Assembly (NCBI GenBank): GCA_039881045.1
Contig: JAYWVB010000028.1
Location: forward strand, 363,645-427,644
Length of the DNA: 64,000 bases
Reading direction: 5' to 3'
From: Chaetomium olivaceum
Lineage: Eukaryota; Ascomycota; Sordariomycetes; Sordariales; Chaetomiaceae
A program made the translations under genes and the position numbers. Under the pieces are notes generated by a model. It had not been told where the DNA came from. It saw only the letters and a list, made by a program, of their open reading frames with translations, and ran no database searches. Positions 11,463-22,775 of the stretch are shown here, one piece after another. How positions within the stretch are numbered: position 1 is the first letter of the stretch; the number at the start of each line of letters is the position of its first letter.

Positions 11463-13801
11463 ATGGCGAACCGAGAAAGCCGGGAATACGACGAGCGGGG
11501 TCGCTGGATCCGGAAATGCTTTATACAAAGGAATACTGCATTGGTTGGGGCTCCTGCCCACACTTCTAGAAGAGTTCTTAAACTGACCGGGTCAACAGGT
11601 GGTGGTAGCTTCGGCAAGGTCTTCAAAGGGTACTACTGCCCAAACACCTCACGCCACAGTATTCTACGTTGCTGGTACTAACGAGCCAACAGTGTGGACA
11701 AGAGAACCGGTCAGTCCGTGGCAATCAAGGTCATCGACATTGAGAGTGCCGAGGACGAAGTGGAAGACATCATTCAAGAGATTGCTATTCTGTCAGAGCT
11801 GCAGTCCCCCTATGTCACCAAGTACTATGGGTCCTATGCTAAGGGTGCTGAACTATGGATCGTCATGGAGTTTTGCTCGGGTGGCAGCTGTGCCGATCTC
11901 ATGAAGCCGGGCCTCATTGGAGAGGACTACATCGCTATCATCGTCCGCGAGTTACTCCTTGGGCTCGACTACTTGCACTCAGACAAGAAACTGCACCGAG
12001 ACATCAAGGGTAGGTGCCCCAGCTATGTTTCCGGTTTTCGAGTGGTATGCTGATAATAGTAGCGGCAAATATTTTGCTTTCTGCTAATGGCCAAGTCAAG
12101 CTCGCCGACTTTGGAGTCTCGGGCCAGCTCTCGGCGACCATGACCAAGAAGAACACCTTCGTGGGGACCCCCTTTTGGATGGCCCCCGAGGTGATCAAGC
12201 AAAGCGGTTACGACCACAAGGCCGACGTTTGGTCACTAGGAATCACAGCGTTGGAGCTTGCCAACGGCGAGCCCCCTTATGCAGACATCCACCCCATGAA
12301 GGTGCTTTTCCTGATCCCCAAAAACGCACCACCACGGTTAGAAGGCAATTTCACGAGGGCCTTCAAGGATTTTGTTGAGCTCTGCCTACAACGCGACCCT
12401 AAAGACCGGCCGTCAGCCAAGGAGATGCTCAAGCACCCTTTCGTTAGGAGAGCTAAGAAGACGAGCTACTTGACAGAACTCATCGAACGGCATAGCCGAT
12501 GGGCGGTTACCCACAAGCAGGATGACGACGACTTCGATCATGACGATGGCGACCACGTCGAGAACCGCGGGCCTGTTAACGAAGACATGTGGGACTTTGG
12601 AACCGTCCGTCTGGTCAGTGAAAGAGGCAACCTCGTCCACAGACCGGGCTTGCTTAATCCTATGGGGGATTCCGCCACAAATGCGAGGTCTTCATCTAGG
12701 GCACTTGACGCGCCCAACGACCACGATGAGAGAAGGAGGGAAGCCAGCCCAACTAAGCTTGCTGCTGACACGAGGGATACTACCCTCAAAGGGGCCAGTG
12801 GGACAGGTACCTCCAGACAATCATCTCCGCAAAGGAAACCGGTGTCAGGACCAACTGTCGCCCCGTTGTCACCGACCAAGGTGCCTCTCCCACCCTCGCC
12901 TCAGAAGCCCTTCACGGGCCCTGAGACCCCCCGGGCATCTCTTGTATCAAAGCCCATGCCACCTATTCCGACGGCGGGCTCCCCGGACTACGACCGTGTC
13001 TTACAGGAACAGTTGCAGCGCGAGATGGGCGTTATGAACCTCGGCTCGGCAATACAGCAACAAAGTCCTTCACTCCAGTCCACAGCATCCTCTTCGAGGC
13101 ACGGCGCAATGAGGATTCCAGAAATCCCGCCCTTCCGTGGAGCGTCACAGCAACACCAGCCCCAGCCGGCGTACACCCGGCCTCCACCAGGCTTTCCACC
13201 GCATCCCCCCCTCCAACCGCAACCCCTTCAGCCGCAACCCCTCCACCCTCCGCCGCTCCAGACGAAGAGCAACGTCCACCCTGCAGTCTATCAATTCTAC
13301 CCACAGCAACAACCCCAGATACAATCCCAACAACAACAACAATACCAAAAGCCCTCCTATTCCAGCCAGAACATTCAACCGCTCATCTCCAAGGAGCTCC
13401 CGCGGCCCCTGCCCAACCCCGAAGCGTCAACCCCAATGTCCTTCCCCACGCCCTCCCCCTCCAACCCAGACAGCGACCTCGACGCTCTCAACGACGTCAT
13501 CTTCCCCGCGCTCGAGGAGGCCCTCAAGCGCCGCCAGATCCACCTGCAGCAGGCCTACCGCGCCGAGCCGGGCATGCCACCGCCGCCGGTGACCCCGAAA
13601 CAGCAGCGCGCCGAGGCCGCCCACGAAAAGGTCCGCAAGCTGGTCTACAAGCTAGCGCATGTCTGCAAGGAGATTGATCACTTTGATAAGGCGGAGCCGG
13701 TGGGGATGGGGAAGGAGGTGGGCACGTTTTTGGAGGGGTTGTTGGAGGAGATCTTGGTGAGGGTGGAGCCGCTGGATGAGGAGGAGGGTAGTGGTGCTTG
13801 A
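11463..13801 (+). CDS. Ste20/germinal-centre-type serine/threonine kinase
   Basis: Sterile-20 group kinase of the germinal-centre class, like S. cerevisiae Kic1, S. pombe Nak1 or Neurospora POD-6/MST-1, which act upstream of NDR kinases in polarity and septation. Exons are 11463-11543, 11599-11629, 11693-12009 and 12063-13801. Introns are 55, 63 and 53 bp, all GT..AG. The kinase domain shows the Gly loop IGGGSFGKV, the VAIKV lysine, the catalytic HRDIKAAN (restored by splicing the third intron), DFG in LADFGVSGQL, and GTPFWMAPEV. A long Pro/Gln/Ser-rich linker follows, then a conserved C-terminal helical segment (LNDVIFPALEEALKRR and HEKVRKLVYKLAHVC). The ATG at 11463 joins the kinase frame only if one base is added near the G4 run at 11497-11500. 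Alternatively translation starts at the in-frame ATG at 11516. About 720 residues. Confidence 0.9.
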
Positions 13802-15163
13802 TATCCAGCTGGGGTGGGAGGTGAAGGGTGGGTGAGGAGGATGTGATGATGATTATTTGAGGAAGATGGGAAACGGAGATGGAAGGGGATCGTTGTAGTG
13901 GTGGGTTAGGTAACTTGGGACCATGGCGAGCTTTTGCAACACGGCCGGCGAACACGGCGAGGGAATAGTGGGTGTATGTATGAGTACTCAGAAGTTGCTT
14001 GTGTTGCTGGTTGGTGGTGGGCGTTGGCGAGACGGGTTAAGAGGGGGTTGATATGATGGCATGAATCACATGATGGCTACAAGCAATAAACAAGATTAAA
14101 AGCTACCTAACTGAACACAATAAGGTAAAGAAAGGGACGACAGCACATTCGGAACATAACGCCGAAGTACTTCTCGCTTCCTTTCATCACTCCCCCCCTC
14201 CCCTTCGAATTTCCAGCTGCCCAGTTCCACAGCCCGCTCAAGATTCTGCTTGGATTTGCTCAAAACGAGCTTGGCAAAACGAACTTTGCCAACTCCCGGT
14301 GATCCGTGTGTTGGTCAAACTCCAACTTCATATCCTCGGGATTGAAGACCCCGTGGCGATATAGCCGTCGCGCTCATTCGGGTCGAGCCCAATCCCGCTG
14401 CTTTGGCCGTCCCGTAGTTTAGATTGGGGTTCAAGTTGAGTAGAAAGTTGAGTAGAAAAGTGGAAGGAATGCTCAACAACAGGATCGAGATGGATGGGGA
14501 ATTTATAGCGGCTAGGGCCATATCAAGTTAACATTGCTATTATATTTTGCCCTCCTCTTTATCCTTCCTATATATATTCTCTCCCTTCTTCTATTCTTCT
14601 TTCAACCGTCTTACTTATATTCTTTATTCTCTTTTCTTCTTCTTTGCTTCCCTTCCTCTCCAAACCCAAAAAGGCTACACCCCTTCCAATGGCTTCCGCT
14701 TCCAACGTACCATGCTATGCTATGTGGCAAGGCACTGCCTAAGATAGTCGAAATATTAAACTATACCCCAAGCACCACATCATGCACATATCGTACCAAG
14801 TTATCAGGTACATTCATAAGCGACAAATGACATCCAAATCCACCCGACTACTTCCCACGACGGATGGCTTCCACAACAAAAACCTCCCTCCAGCATAACA
14901 TCCTCCAGATGTTGATGTTGGTGTCTTGGTGCCAGGGGAATACACACGTCGCTGGCTTCACTTTGCGTTGATCTACAAGGTCGTCCTTTCTGAAGGTCAA
15001 TTTGAACTAAAGGACGTGGATTCCCATTCATGTACGGAACATGGCAACACTCCACACACACACACACACACACACACACAGCGGGTATTATGGGGTCTAG
15101 GTTTTGGCCATGGTTCGATTCCTGACTTTTAGATCCAGGCGTTGCCTCAAAGAAAGCCCCAAA
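13802..15163. other. Convergent intergenic region with pyrimidine tract
   Basis: This is the tail-to-tail region between the kinase and the duplicated unknown protein. No gene is supported. A strongly pyrimidine-rich plus-strand tract runs from about 14532 to 14665, and a (CA)14 microsatellite sits at 15053-15080. Open frames across the pyrimidine tract encode only Leu/Phe/Ser-rich low complexity. Confidence 0.5.
15053..15080. repeat. (CA)14 microsatellite
   Basis: Perfect dinucleotide repeat of about 14 CA units, 84 bp downstream of the stop codon of the neighbouring minus-strand gene, probably in its 3' flank or UTR. Confidence 0.95.
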
Positions 15164-16237
15164 TCAGAGCCTGTCCATCAACTTCGCCGCTGCATCATTC
15201 ACATTCGTCCCGAAGTACCCGGGCGTGCACTGCAGATACAGCACCCCCTCCTCGATATCCACCTCACAGTACGTCTCGTACTTGAGCTTGTCCACCACGC
15301 GGAAGGCATACTCATTCTTACTAACCGCCTCGAGCAAGCCCTCCCGCACCATCTCGTCCTCGCCGACCTGCATGTACTTCATCTGGTACGCCAGGCCCTC
15401 AAAGTACTGCAGCGTGAACCCGCCCAGGTTTCCCTGCCAGTCGTCGCGCACGGAGCTGTCCCCGGCCTTGCGCGCCTTGTCCAGCGCGGCGAAGTTGGCC
15501 TCGAAGTTGGGGTTCAGCGTCACCTCGTCGGCGGGCTTGCCCAGCAGCGCGGCGATCTGCGAGCGCACCTCGCCGATCTTGGCGTCGTAGTCGGCGCGGA
15601 TGGCGGTGCGCGCGACGAAGGACAAGGGCGCGTCGCCGGGCGCCGCGTTCAGCGCCTGCGTCAGCTTGTCCTCGGACAGGCAGTCGTCGATGTTGGTGCC
15701 GAGGTTGCCCTCGACGAAGAGGATGCGCAGCTGGCCCTCGTGCACGTCGCACCCGCCGTAGGAGAAGCGGGCGGGGCTGGTCTCTTCGAGGTCGACCGTG
15801 AGGATGTGGGCGCTGCAGATGGTGTTGATTTCGGTCTTGAACTCGTCGCCGTGCTTGCCGCTTTGGTACTTGAGTTGGTAGAGAGCGCCTTCGACGTAGC
15901 TGGTAAGGGGGACAGGGTGGGTTAGCTTAGAATGTGACGGGTAGGGAGGGGGTGCTGCCTACGCCTTGATGCAGGCTCCGAGCGACTCCTTGGCGTAGCC
16001 GTCGTTGTGGTAGGGCCAGATTGCAAGGGGGTTCACGTCGATGGTCCAGGCAGTCCCGAGGAGGTCAGAGAGCTGCTTCTCCAGGTCGGCCTTGTTGTTA
16101 TCCCACTCGTCCCGTACTAAATGGCTGGTGTTAATATTCCGGTGGTCTAGAAAGGGGGGTTGGGGATGGGGGGGCAAGATCTTACCGTTCTTGCGTAGGG
16201 CAAGGGGAAGCTTCTCGGCAGCAGGGAGACGGGCCAT
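15164..16237 (-). CDS. Unknown conserved-looking protein with two internal repeats
   Basis: I do not recognise the family. Three exons: 16237-16186, 16116-15963 and 15899-15164. Introns are 16117-16185 (69 bp) and 15900-15962 (63 bp), both GT..AG, giving an intact frame of 313 residues. There is no signal peptide or membrane segment, so a soluble intracellular protein is likely. The chain appears to be two related halves. LEKQLSDLLG..VNP, YVEGALYQLKY and EGQLRILFVEGNLGTNIDD in the first half correspond to VRSQIAALLG..LNP, YFEGLAYQMKY and EGVLYLQCTPGYFGTNVND in the second. The ATG at 16237 is followed immediately by a good reading frame and a first intron after 17 codons. The gene is divergent from another unknown gene starting at 17152, with which it may share distant similarity. 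Confidence 0.85.
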
Positions 16238-17151
16238 GGTGACAGATTGGTAGTCGAGGTTATTGAAGTGTGGAAGGGTAGAGTAACAAGTGCTTGATGA
16301 GATTGACAAGAGCTGATGGCGGGAACAGCTGCCTCTTTATAACCATCTACATCTCGGGCTCAGCCATCACTGACGACTCTCCGTTATATCCGATCACCAC
16401 GCCAACTTCGCTCCGATCTAAGGCTGATGATGTGTTGCCTGCCAGGCACGGGAAGGCTATCCCCTGTGAAGCACTGCTCTCACCCGCTGCCGGAAACTTG
16501 GCGCATTCTGGAGCACCCCTGAACCTGCGCAACACTTGTCGTGTTAGGAAAGTTCAAGCGGATGCAGGGATGTCGAGCGAGTCACAGAACAGTACTTCAG
16601 CCTCGTGTCGCAAACAAGTTCACGGTTGCGGGAAGAACAAATGAGACCCTCCGTGCGGCTGCCGCGGCTAGCGGGTGATAGCGTGGTGTGTGGGAGGGGC
16701 ACTCATGCAGGGGAAGTGCCGGTACGGAGTCGTCTCCGCCGGCTACGCGAAGCTCAGCCACCAACGGGCTCCGGAGGTCTCTGGGTGTTCCCGCGAGGCT
16801 CACTTGCCCAGTCTCTTGTTTGCATGTGTGGTTACGGAGACATCGATACAAATGGTTATTTGGAGTCACTCAAACGGACTTGGGAAGGACAGGCGAGATG
16901 TGTGGGCAAATCCGCCTCGCAGGTTGCCCACCCCTGCCAAGAGACATCCCCGCGTTCAGCTGAGCGCCTCATGATTCATCTAGGCTAGTGTAAACCGCCA
17001 TGGGTTCCACACCCTTTTAGCCATGACGCTATGCTCACCCAAAGCTCAGACGACATTGCTGTTAAAAGCACGGGTTGCTTGAGAGCTGCATGAAGAGCGG
17101 GCTTCCCCAGAACTCTCTTCCCCACACCAAGCCCAAGATACGACCTCAACC
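16238..17151. promoter_or_regulatory. Shared divergent promoter of two unknown genes
   Basis: About 0.9 kb between the two divergent start codons. No gene is supported inside. Open frames of up to 127 codons overlap each other on both strands and lack recognisable sequence. It presumably contains both promoters; no specific factor site is claimed. Confidence 0.45.
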
Positions 17152-18279
17152 ATGGGTTCACTGTAGGCAGAACCCACCCTCCCCCGGCTTGCCCGTCGCC
17201 CGCTCAGACAGAGAGCTGACCAAACCCACAGACCACTCAAAGTCCAACTCGGCATCCGTGAATACTGGGCTAAGGAAGACAGCCCCTTCCGGACCTCGCT
17301 TCACGAGCTCCAGGAGCTGCTCGGTCGGAGGATCGTGGCGGAGCCAGAATGGCCGCTCCTCGTTGCCGAACTTGACATCTTCTACGAGGACAGGGCCAAC
17401 CTCGTCGCCGTCGTCGCAGGTTGTGTCCGAGCTTGGGCCAGGAGCATGGCACAGCTGCTCGATGAGGAGAGGGATCCCGACTGGACTGAAGAGGTGCTCG
17501 AGAAGGTGACCGGGCAGATGAAAGTGTTTGTAGAGGTCGCTACCTCGGACAAGGCGACGACAACGTGGTCTGAGCAGCGCGGCGGGTTTGTGGTGAACTT
17601 GCCTAAGAAACAGGTGACTCAACCGGCGGAATTGTTTCCCACCTTTCAAGAGCAGCTGTTGGCCTGTTTTGCCAAAAAGGAGAGGCCCCAGCCGTCGGAG
17701 ATCAAGGAGGGAGCGAGTGCAGATGACTGGTCGGGTGTCGAGGTCGACACAACTACCGGCACGCCGAAGGTGGCTGAAGCCCCAAGAACTCTGGCATCAA
17801 GACCAAACGTCGAGTTCATGCCTGACTTGGCCTCCCTACCGCGACCCGACCAGCTCTTCCTCCGGCCGCCCTATCATCTCACCCTGTTCCCAGGTCGCCC
17901 AAAGATCGAGGTACACAGTAGCCACAGCCCGAGCCTGGAGTTCCTTGCCGCGTACCTGAAGCGGTGGTGCCGGATCAACCACGCCGACATTAAGAATGTA
18001 TGTGTCCAAGTTGCTCATCCATCATTGCCTCTTGCACTTCGCTAACAGACACCGTGCCAGCCAGCTGCCGTCCAGATAAAACTACACCAGTCCGCCTTTG
18101 GGTTGGGTGAATTGTTTGACCGCCTAACGCTTAGCACCCAGGAGACAAAGTATACCGACCAGTTTACTGTGACGTCTCCGATGATCGTGGCCCTCATCGA
18201 GGGAACTTTGGGGTACAAGTTGGTTTCGACGGACGGCGGATGGAATTTTAGAAGGGAAACTGAGTTCAAGGCATTCTAG
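17152..18279 (+). CDS. Unknown soluble protein, 331 residues
   Basis: I do not recognise the family. The ATG at 17152 is followed by only 11 coding bases before an intron at 17163-17231 (GTAGGC..CACAG, with a CTGAC branch site). Without splicing the frame stops at once, so the first exon encodes just MGSL and is easily missed. Exon 2 is 17232-17997, the second intron is 17998-18060, and exon 3 is 18061-18279 with TAG at 18277. The total is 996 bases, an intact frame. The protein has no obvious signal or membrane segment. Its first half (LQELLGRR, CVRAWARSMAQLL, EEVLEKVTGQMKVFVEV) has a pattern like that of the repeat unit in the divergent neighbour at 15164-16237. The second half ends in ETEFKAF. 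Both genes could be ancient paralogues; this is by eye only. Confidence 0.8.
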
Positions 18280-19185
18280 CCTAGCGGGGGTTTTCCTCTT
18301 CCTTCAAGGTTTTAGGGCTGGCTAGAACATAAAACAGATGTACCGCCACAAACTTTTGTTAGCTACACCGTCTTTTCGGTCTCATGTCTGCACTGCTCGT
18401 CTCCCTCCGTCCCTCGCTCGATTCGATAAATTTCGTCGGAGGCGGCATCGCAAAGTCAAAACAACTGTAAAATCCACGTTCAAAGGCCACGAGCGCGTAG
18501 GTGGGAACAGTCCCACCCAGTGTGTCCGGAGTTCGGTGTGGTACGGATACCAGGTTTAATTCTCGAAGCCGTTCGATAGCGGGGCATGTTTCCATGATCG
18601 TTCGGGAAACTTGGAACTCTAGACACAGGCACCTCGTCAATCCAACTGGTTCCGAAAAGAAAAGGAGCCGACAGGTCGAGTGTATTTATAAATCAGGCAA
18701 AGGCAACACCAGCAGACATACGAAGGTGCAGATGAGGATGCAGGTTATGGAAAGGCCCTGTTGTTTTGAAGTCGGTTGGTTGATGACTTGATGTGGGGTT
18801 AAGCTCGGCTTCCACCACAATGTTTCAGCGAGCATTGGCAGAATGAGAATGAGGGCCGGCTTGGCGGCAGCTCACAACCCGCGGCTTTCCGTGCCTGCCG
18901 ACAACGTTACAGACGTCACAGCCTGCGGGAAGGCACGCTAATCCAATCCTAGACTAGCGCAGGCAGGCTTCTCAGCAGCGGCCCACATGTCCGGGAACAT
19001 GGAGACGAAAAGAGCTCGAACCGACCAACAAGGCAGGCGCAGGCAATTGCACTTGTACTTGTTTTCTGTTTTGCGGCATTTCACCTGTGACAACCTTTTC
19101 TAGCTTCGTCTTCTTCACGCCTACACCACCTCGACGGCCTTGTAGAGTACCCTTACGTCCCCTCCTCTCTACTCAATTGCCCAAC
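18280..19185. other. Intergenic region upstream of IDH1
   Basis: No gene is supported. The distal part is unremarkable. The last 120 bases before the IDH1 start are C/T-rich (for example tcttcacgcctacaccacc), typical of the leader of a strongly expressed fungal housekeeping gene. Confidence 0.5.
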
Positions 19186-20550
19186 ATGCTGTCCCGTAAC
19201 TCGACCCGCACTGCCCAGGTACGTTTTGCGCCATGGGCTGATCCCTTGCTGCTCCTCAAACCACACAAGGATCCCCACCATCGCCAACTTGCAAAACCTC
19301 GCTGCACCAGAGCGAACAAACTTGCTAACCCACACCCTCTCTTCAGCGCCTTATTCGGGCCGCTGCCCAGCCCCAGCAACGCCTCAACGTTGCGCGCACC
19401 TTTGCGAGCGTCAGCGATGCCCCCGCCCAGTCCGTCCAGTCCGACCTTTTCAAGCCCACCAAGTACGGTGGCAAGTACACCGTCAGCCTCATTCCCGGGG
19501 ACGGCATTGGCGCTGAAGTTGCCGAGAGCGTGAAGGCCATCTTCAAGGCGGACAATGTGCCCATCACATGGGAGCAGATCGAGGTGTCGGGTCTGCAGGA
19601 CGCCACCCCCACCGGCCGCACAGAGGAGAAGTTCCAGGAGGCCGTTGCCTCGCTCAGGCGAAACAAGCTCGGCCTAAAGGGCATTCTGCACACTCCCATC
19701 ACCCGGTCCGGCCACCAGAGCTTCAACGTGGCCCTGCGCCAGGAGCTCGACATCTACGCCTCGGTCTCGCTGGTCAAGAACATCCCCGGGCTGAAGACCC
19801 GCCACGACAACATCGACCTCGCCATCATCCGTGAGAACACCGAGGGCGAGTACAGCGGTCTCGAGCACCAGAGCGTGCCTGGTGTCGTCGAGTCGCTCAA
19901 GATCATCACCCGGGCCAAGTCGGAGCGCATCGCCAAGTTCGCCTTCAGCTTCGCCCTTGCCAACAACCGCAAGAAGGTTACCTGCATTCACAAGGCCAAC
20001 ATCATGAAGCTGGCCGACGGTCTCTTCCGCGGTACCTTCAACAGGCTGGCCAAGGACTACCCGCAGCTAGAGTGCAACGACATGATCGTTGACAACGCCT
20101 CCATGCAGTGCGTCGGCCGCCCCCAGCAGTTCGACGTCATGGTCATGCCCAACCTGTACGGCGGTATCCTGTCCAACATTGCCGCCGCGCTTGTTGGCGG
20201 CCCCGGCGTTGTCCCCGGCTGCAACATGGGCCGTGACGTCGCCGTCTTCGAGCCCGGCTGCAGACACGTCGGTCTCGACATCAAGGGCAAGGACCAGGCC
20301 AACCCTACCGCGCTCCTCCTTAGTGGCACTATGCTATTGCGTCACCTCGGCCTTGACGACCATGCTAACCGCATCTCCAACGCCGTCTACGACGTCATCG
20401 CTCAGGGGTAAGTCGTGTCTGTCGCCTTCACGTATTGTGTCCAAGTCTAACAATCACAACAGCAATGTCCGGACCCCCGACATGGGTGGCCAGGCCACCA
20501 ACCAGGAGTTTACCCGCGCCATTCTCAGCTCGATGGAGAAGGCTCTCTAA
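19186..20550 (+). CDS. IDH1: NAD-dependent isocitrate dehydrogenase subunit 1, mitochondrial
   Basis: Subunit of the octameric NAD-linked isocitrate dehydrogenase of the TCA cycle, which converts isocitrate to 2-oxoglutarate in the mitochondrial matrix. Exons are 19186-19218, 19347-20407 and 20463-20550. Introns are 128 and 55 bp, both GT..AG. The frame is intact with 393 residues, close to the family length. The first exon and the start of exon 2 give an Arg/Ala/Ser-rich, acid-poor presequence (MLSRNSTRTAQ, then RLIRAAAQPQQ), as expected for mitochondrial import. Family landmarks include IPGDGIGAEV, IRENTEGEYSGLEH, HKANIMKLADGLF, IVDNASMQ and EPGCRHVGLDIKG. It resembles yeast IDH1 (the regulatory, AMP-binding type) more than IDH2, for example TPITRSGHQSFNVALR. 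There is no frame break in this gene. Confidence 0.97.
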
Positions 20551-22775
20551 ACAAAACGATATCATTAGGCAAACATGATTCGTACAGCAAGTGTATATAC
20601 CCGATTGCGCTATGCCCTCACAACTTCGACCTCATCCTAGACCCGGACTAGAGTGCCCGGTAGGCACCTCCTTGGACTACAGCGCGGGGCAGGAAGGTAA
20701 AGAGGGCAACTGGCATCATAGACTGGACAAGAAGGAGGCGGGGCGAGGGGCGGTGGAAGAGGGCGGAAGGGGGCATGCGGTGGACACCATGTACTGTATG
20801 TGTATATGAGAATGGCGGCCGTGGGGCAGGCACCTTACTTTTTTCTGTCTGTTGCTACGATAATGATGTGAATGTTATTTTTTGTTGGATATCAACGTGA
20901 TTCAAGTCCCTCTACCATCAATGCCCCTCACAATTTCCGCTGCAGCAAGCCCCCCAGGCCACCAAACACCTCTCTTGAGAATTCCATCTTCGGTTCAGGC
21001 TCTTCCGCCCCACTGCCTTCGGGCCTTCCCGACAAGTTTGTCCAAGAGCGGACCCTTCATGCCCCGGTTTGGCGTCGCCTCCGAGCTACAGAACGGAGAA
21101 CCGCCGGAGCTATCGGCGTCAAAGTGGGTCTCGGTTTACATGGGCCGAGCCGAAGCTGCAGCCAAGAGCCGACGGAGCTTGGCGGAAGGCCATGGTGACC
21201 GGGGTTTTTCTCGCCTGACGCGGGCCGTTGGAGGGTCAAACTTTCGGGGCGGAAGGACGGTAAGGAGGTTGGGAGGGTACCCGGCCCGCCCATCGGGCCT
21301 CCGATGAGCAGAGCCTCAATGATTGTGCTGTCTCGGAGAAGATCGGCAGCCTGCAGCCGCCTCAACGTCAAGTCAACAAGCTAGACGTGGGTGAGTACGA
21401 GGTACATATATACAACTCGAACCCAATTCTTGAACGGCGGATGACTGGTTTACTTCACACCCACCCCCAACTGTCTCAAAGCCTAACGTTGTCCCTTACA
21501 TATGCTTCACCTAGGAATGCAGAGAGCGTCCTCAGCGAGGAGACAAACAAACTAGACTCTAATTTTTAAGAAAAACCAGAGTACTTGCAACACGTATTCA
21601 GAACCATCTTTCTTTTCCAGGGATAGTCTCTCCATTCGGACTGTCAAAACCATGATGCTCCTCTGTTACTTTTCAGTTGAGTTCTTTGGTGTTGTTTGAC
21701 GCGCTGTAGGTAGTTAGTCATTTTGCATTGTTTCAAATGGAATCTTAGGACTCACATCAATATTGAAGATGCTAACCCTACGGTCCGAAATACCCCTTCA
21801 TATTGAAATGTAGTTAGTGGATTGTTAAGAACCGTCATTTCTAACATTGATGCTACTAGTAGCGACACTACACAGCCTTGACTTCGCTACGCCTGAAACG
21901 AATTTTGATAAAATCATCACACCTTGGTAATCCCAGTTCCAAATGCAATGCTCATCATGGTTATCCAAATAATCAGTGCTGGGTCCCGATTAACGAGGAT
22001 CTGACGGCTGCAGCGGTAAAGAATAAAGTCTCTTAGGCGCTAACGATATGCTATTGCAAACCTAAGAGCAAGCTGATCAGCTGATATGTGCATATACTTG
22101 CAGTAGTTTGGCAACTCTTGAGCCGTGACTGGTCCCAAATCTAGCTAGCGGGGAAAATCACGGCTGTTCTTGCATGAATCTCCATCAACGACCGGTTACA
22201 ACGGCATGACTCAAGCTCGTGCTAATGCTCTCCTCATTCATTGGATCTCGCAGCATACTGTGTAATCTGTATGCCTGGCTAAGCTCTATGGATAATTAAC
22301 CTACACACAGACAAGCAGAGCCACGCGTCAAGTTTCAAAGCAACACCAATGGAAGCCCCCCACGGAGTCGATCGGAAGTGGGCGATCTGAGACACGATAG
22401 GCGGCCCATTACTTGGCATCAGCTTGGTAATAACGGCCATCTTAACCTCTTCGGTGCTCAAAGCGCGAGTCTAGCATTACCGAGCCGTCACTTGCATGAG
22501 AAAGAGCTAAGTGGCTCTCCTAACCAACCTACTCATGTCTCAGCATCGACGAACTAGGTGCAGGGTAATGTCATCAGGTGTCCGTGGCTATGGGGGTTTA
22601 GCTGGGTGAAGTGGTCTGACCTGAATGTTAGAAGATCGACAAGTGCCCAGATTAGACTACACTATATAAACATGGCGCAACCAAACCATTCTACCGCGGA
22701 GCGGCCCTCCAAAGCATGTATCTAGGGGGAGGATATTCACTTAAATAGCTCCTATATTCGCAGTGAACTGCCAGC
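20551..22775. other. 2.2 kb intergenic region between IDH1 and tyrosinase
   Basis: No gene is supported. The half from about 21550 to 22300 is AT-rich and stop-dense in all frames. The last few hundred bases hold the tyrosinase promoter, including a TATA-like element listed separately. Open frames around 20870-21370 lie on both strands and look spurious. Confidence 0.5.
22663..22670 (+). promoter_or_regulatory. TATA-like element upstream of tyrosinase
   Basis: The sequence TATATAAA lies about 105 bp upstream of the tyrosinase start codon, a plausible distance for a TATA box with a 60-80 base leader. It suggests a regulated rather than constitutive promoter, which would suit a melanin gene. 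This is inferred from position and sequence only. Confidence 0.5.

Noticed and set aside
15105..15125. tRNA B-box-like ggttcgattcc
   Set aside because: No A-box, no T-stem pairing and no acceptor stem around it.
15104..15925. 273-codon plus-strand open frame
   Set aside because: Antisense to the spliced, intact unknown gene on the minus strand; Leu/Val-rich shadow.
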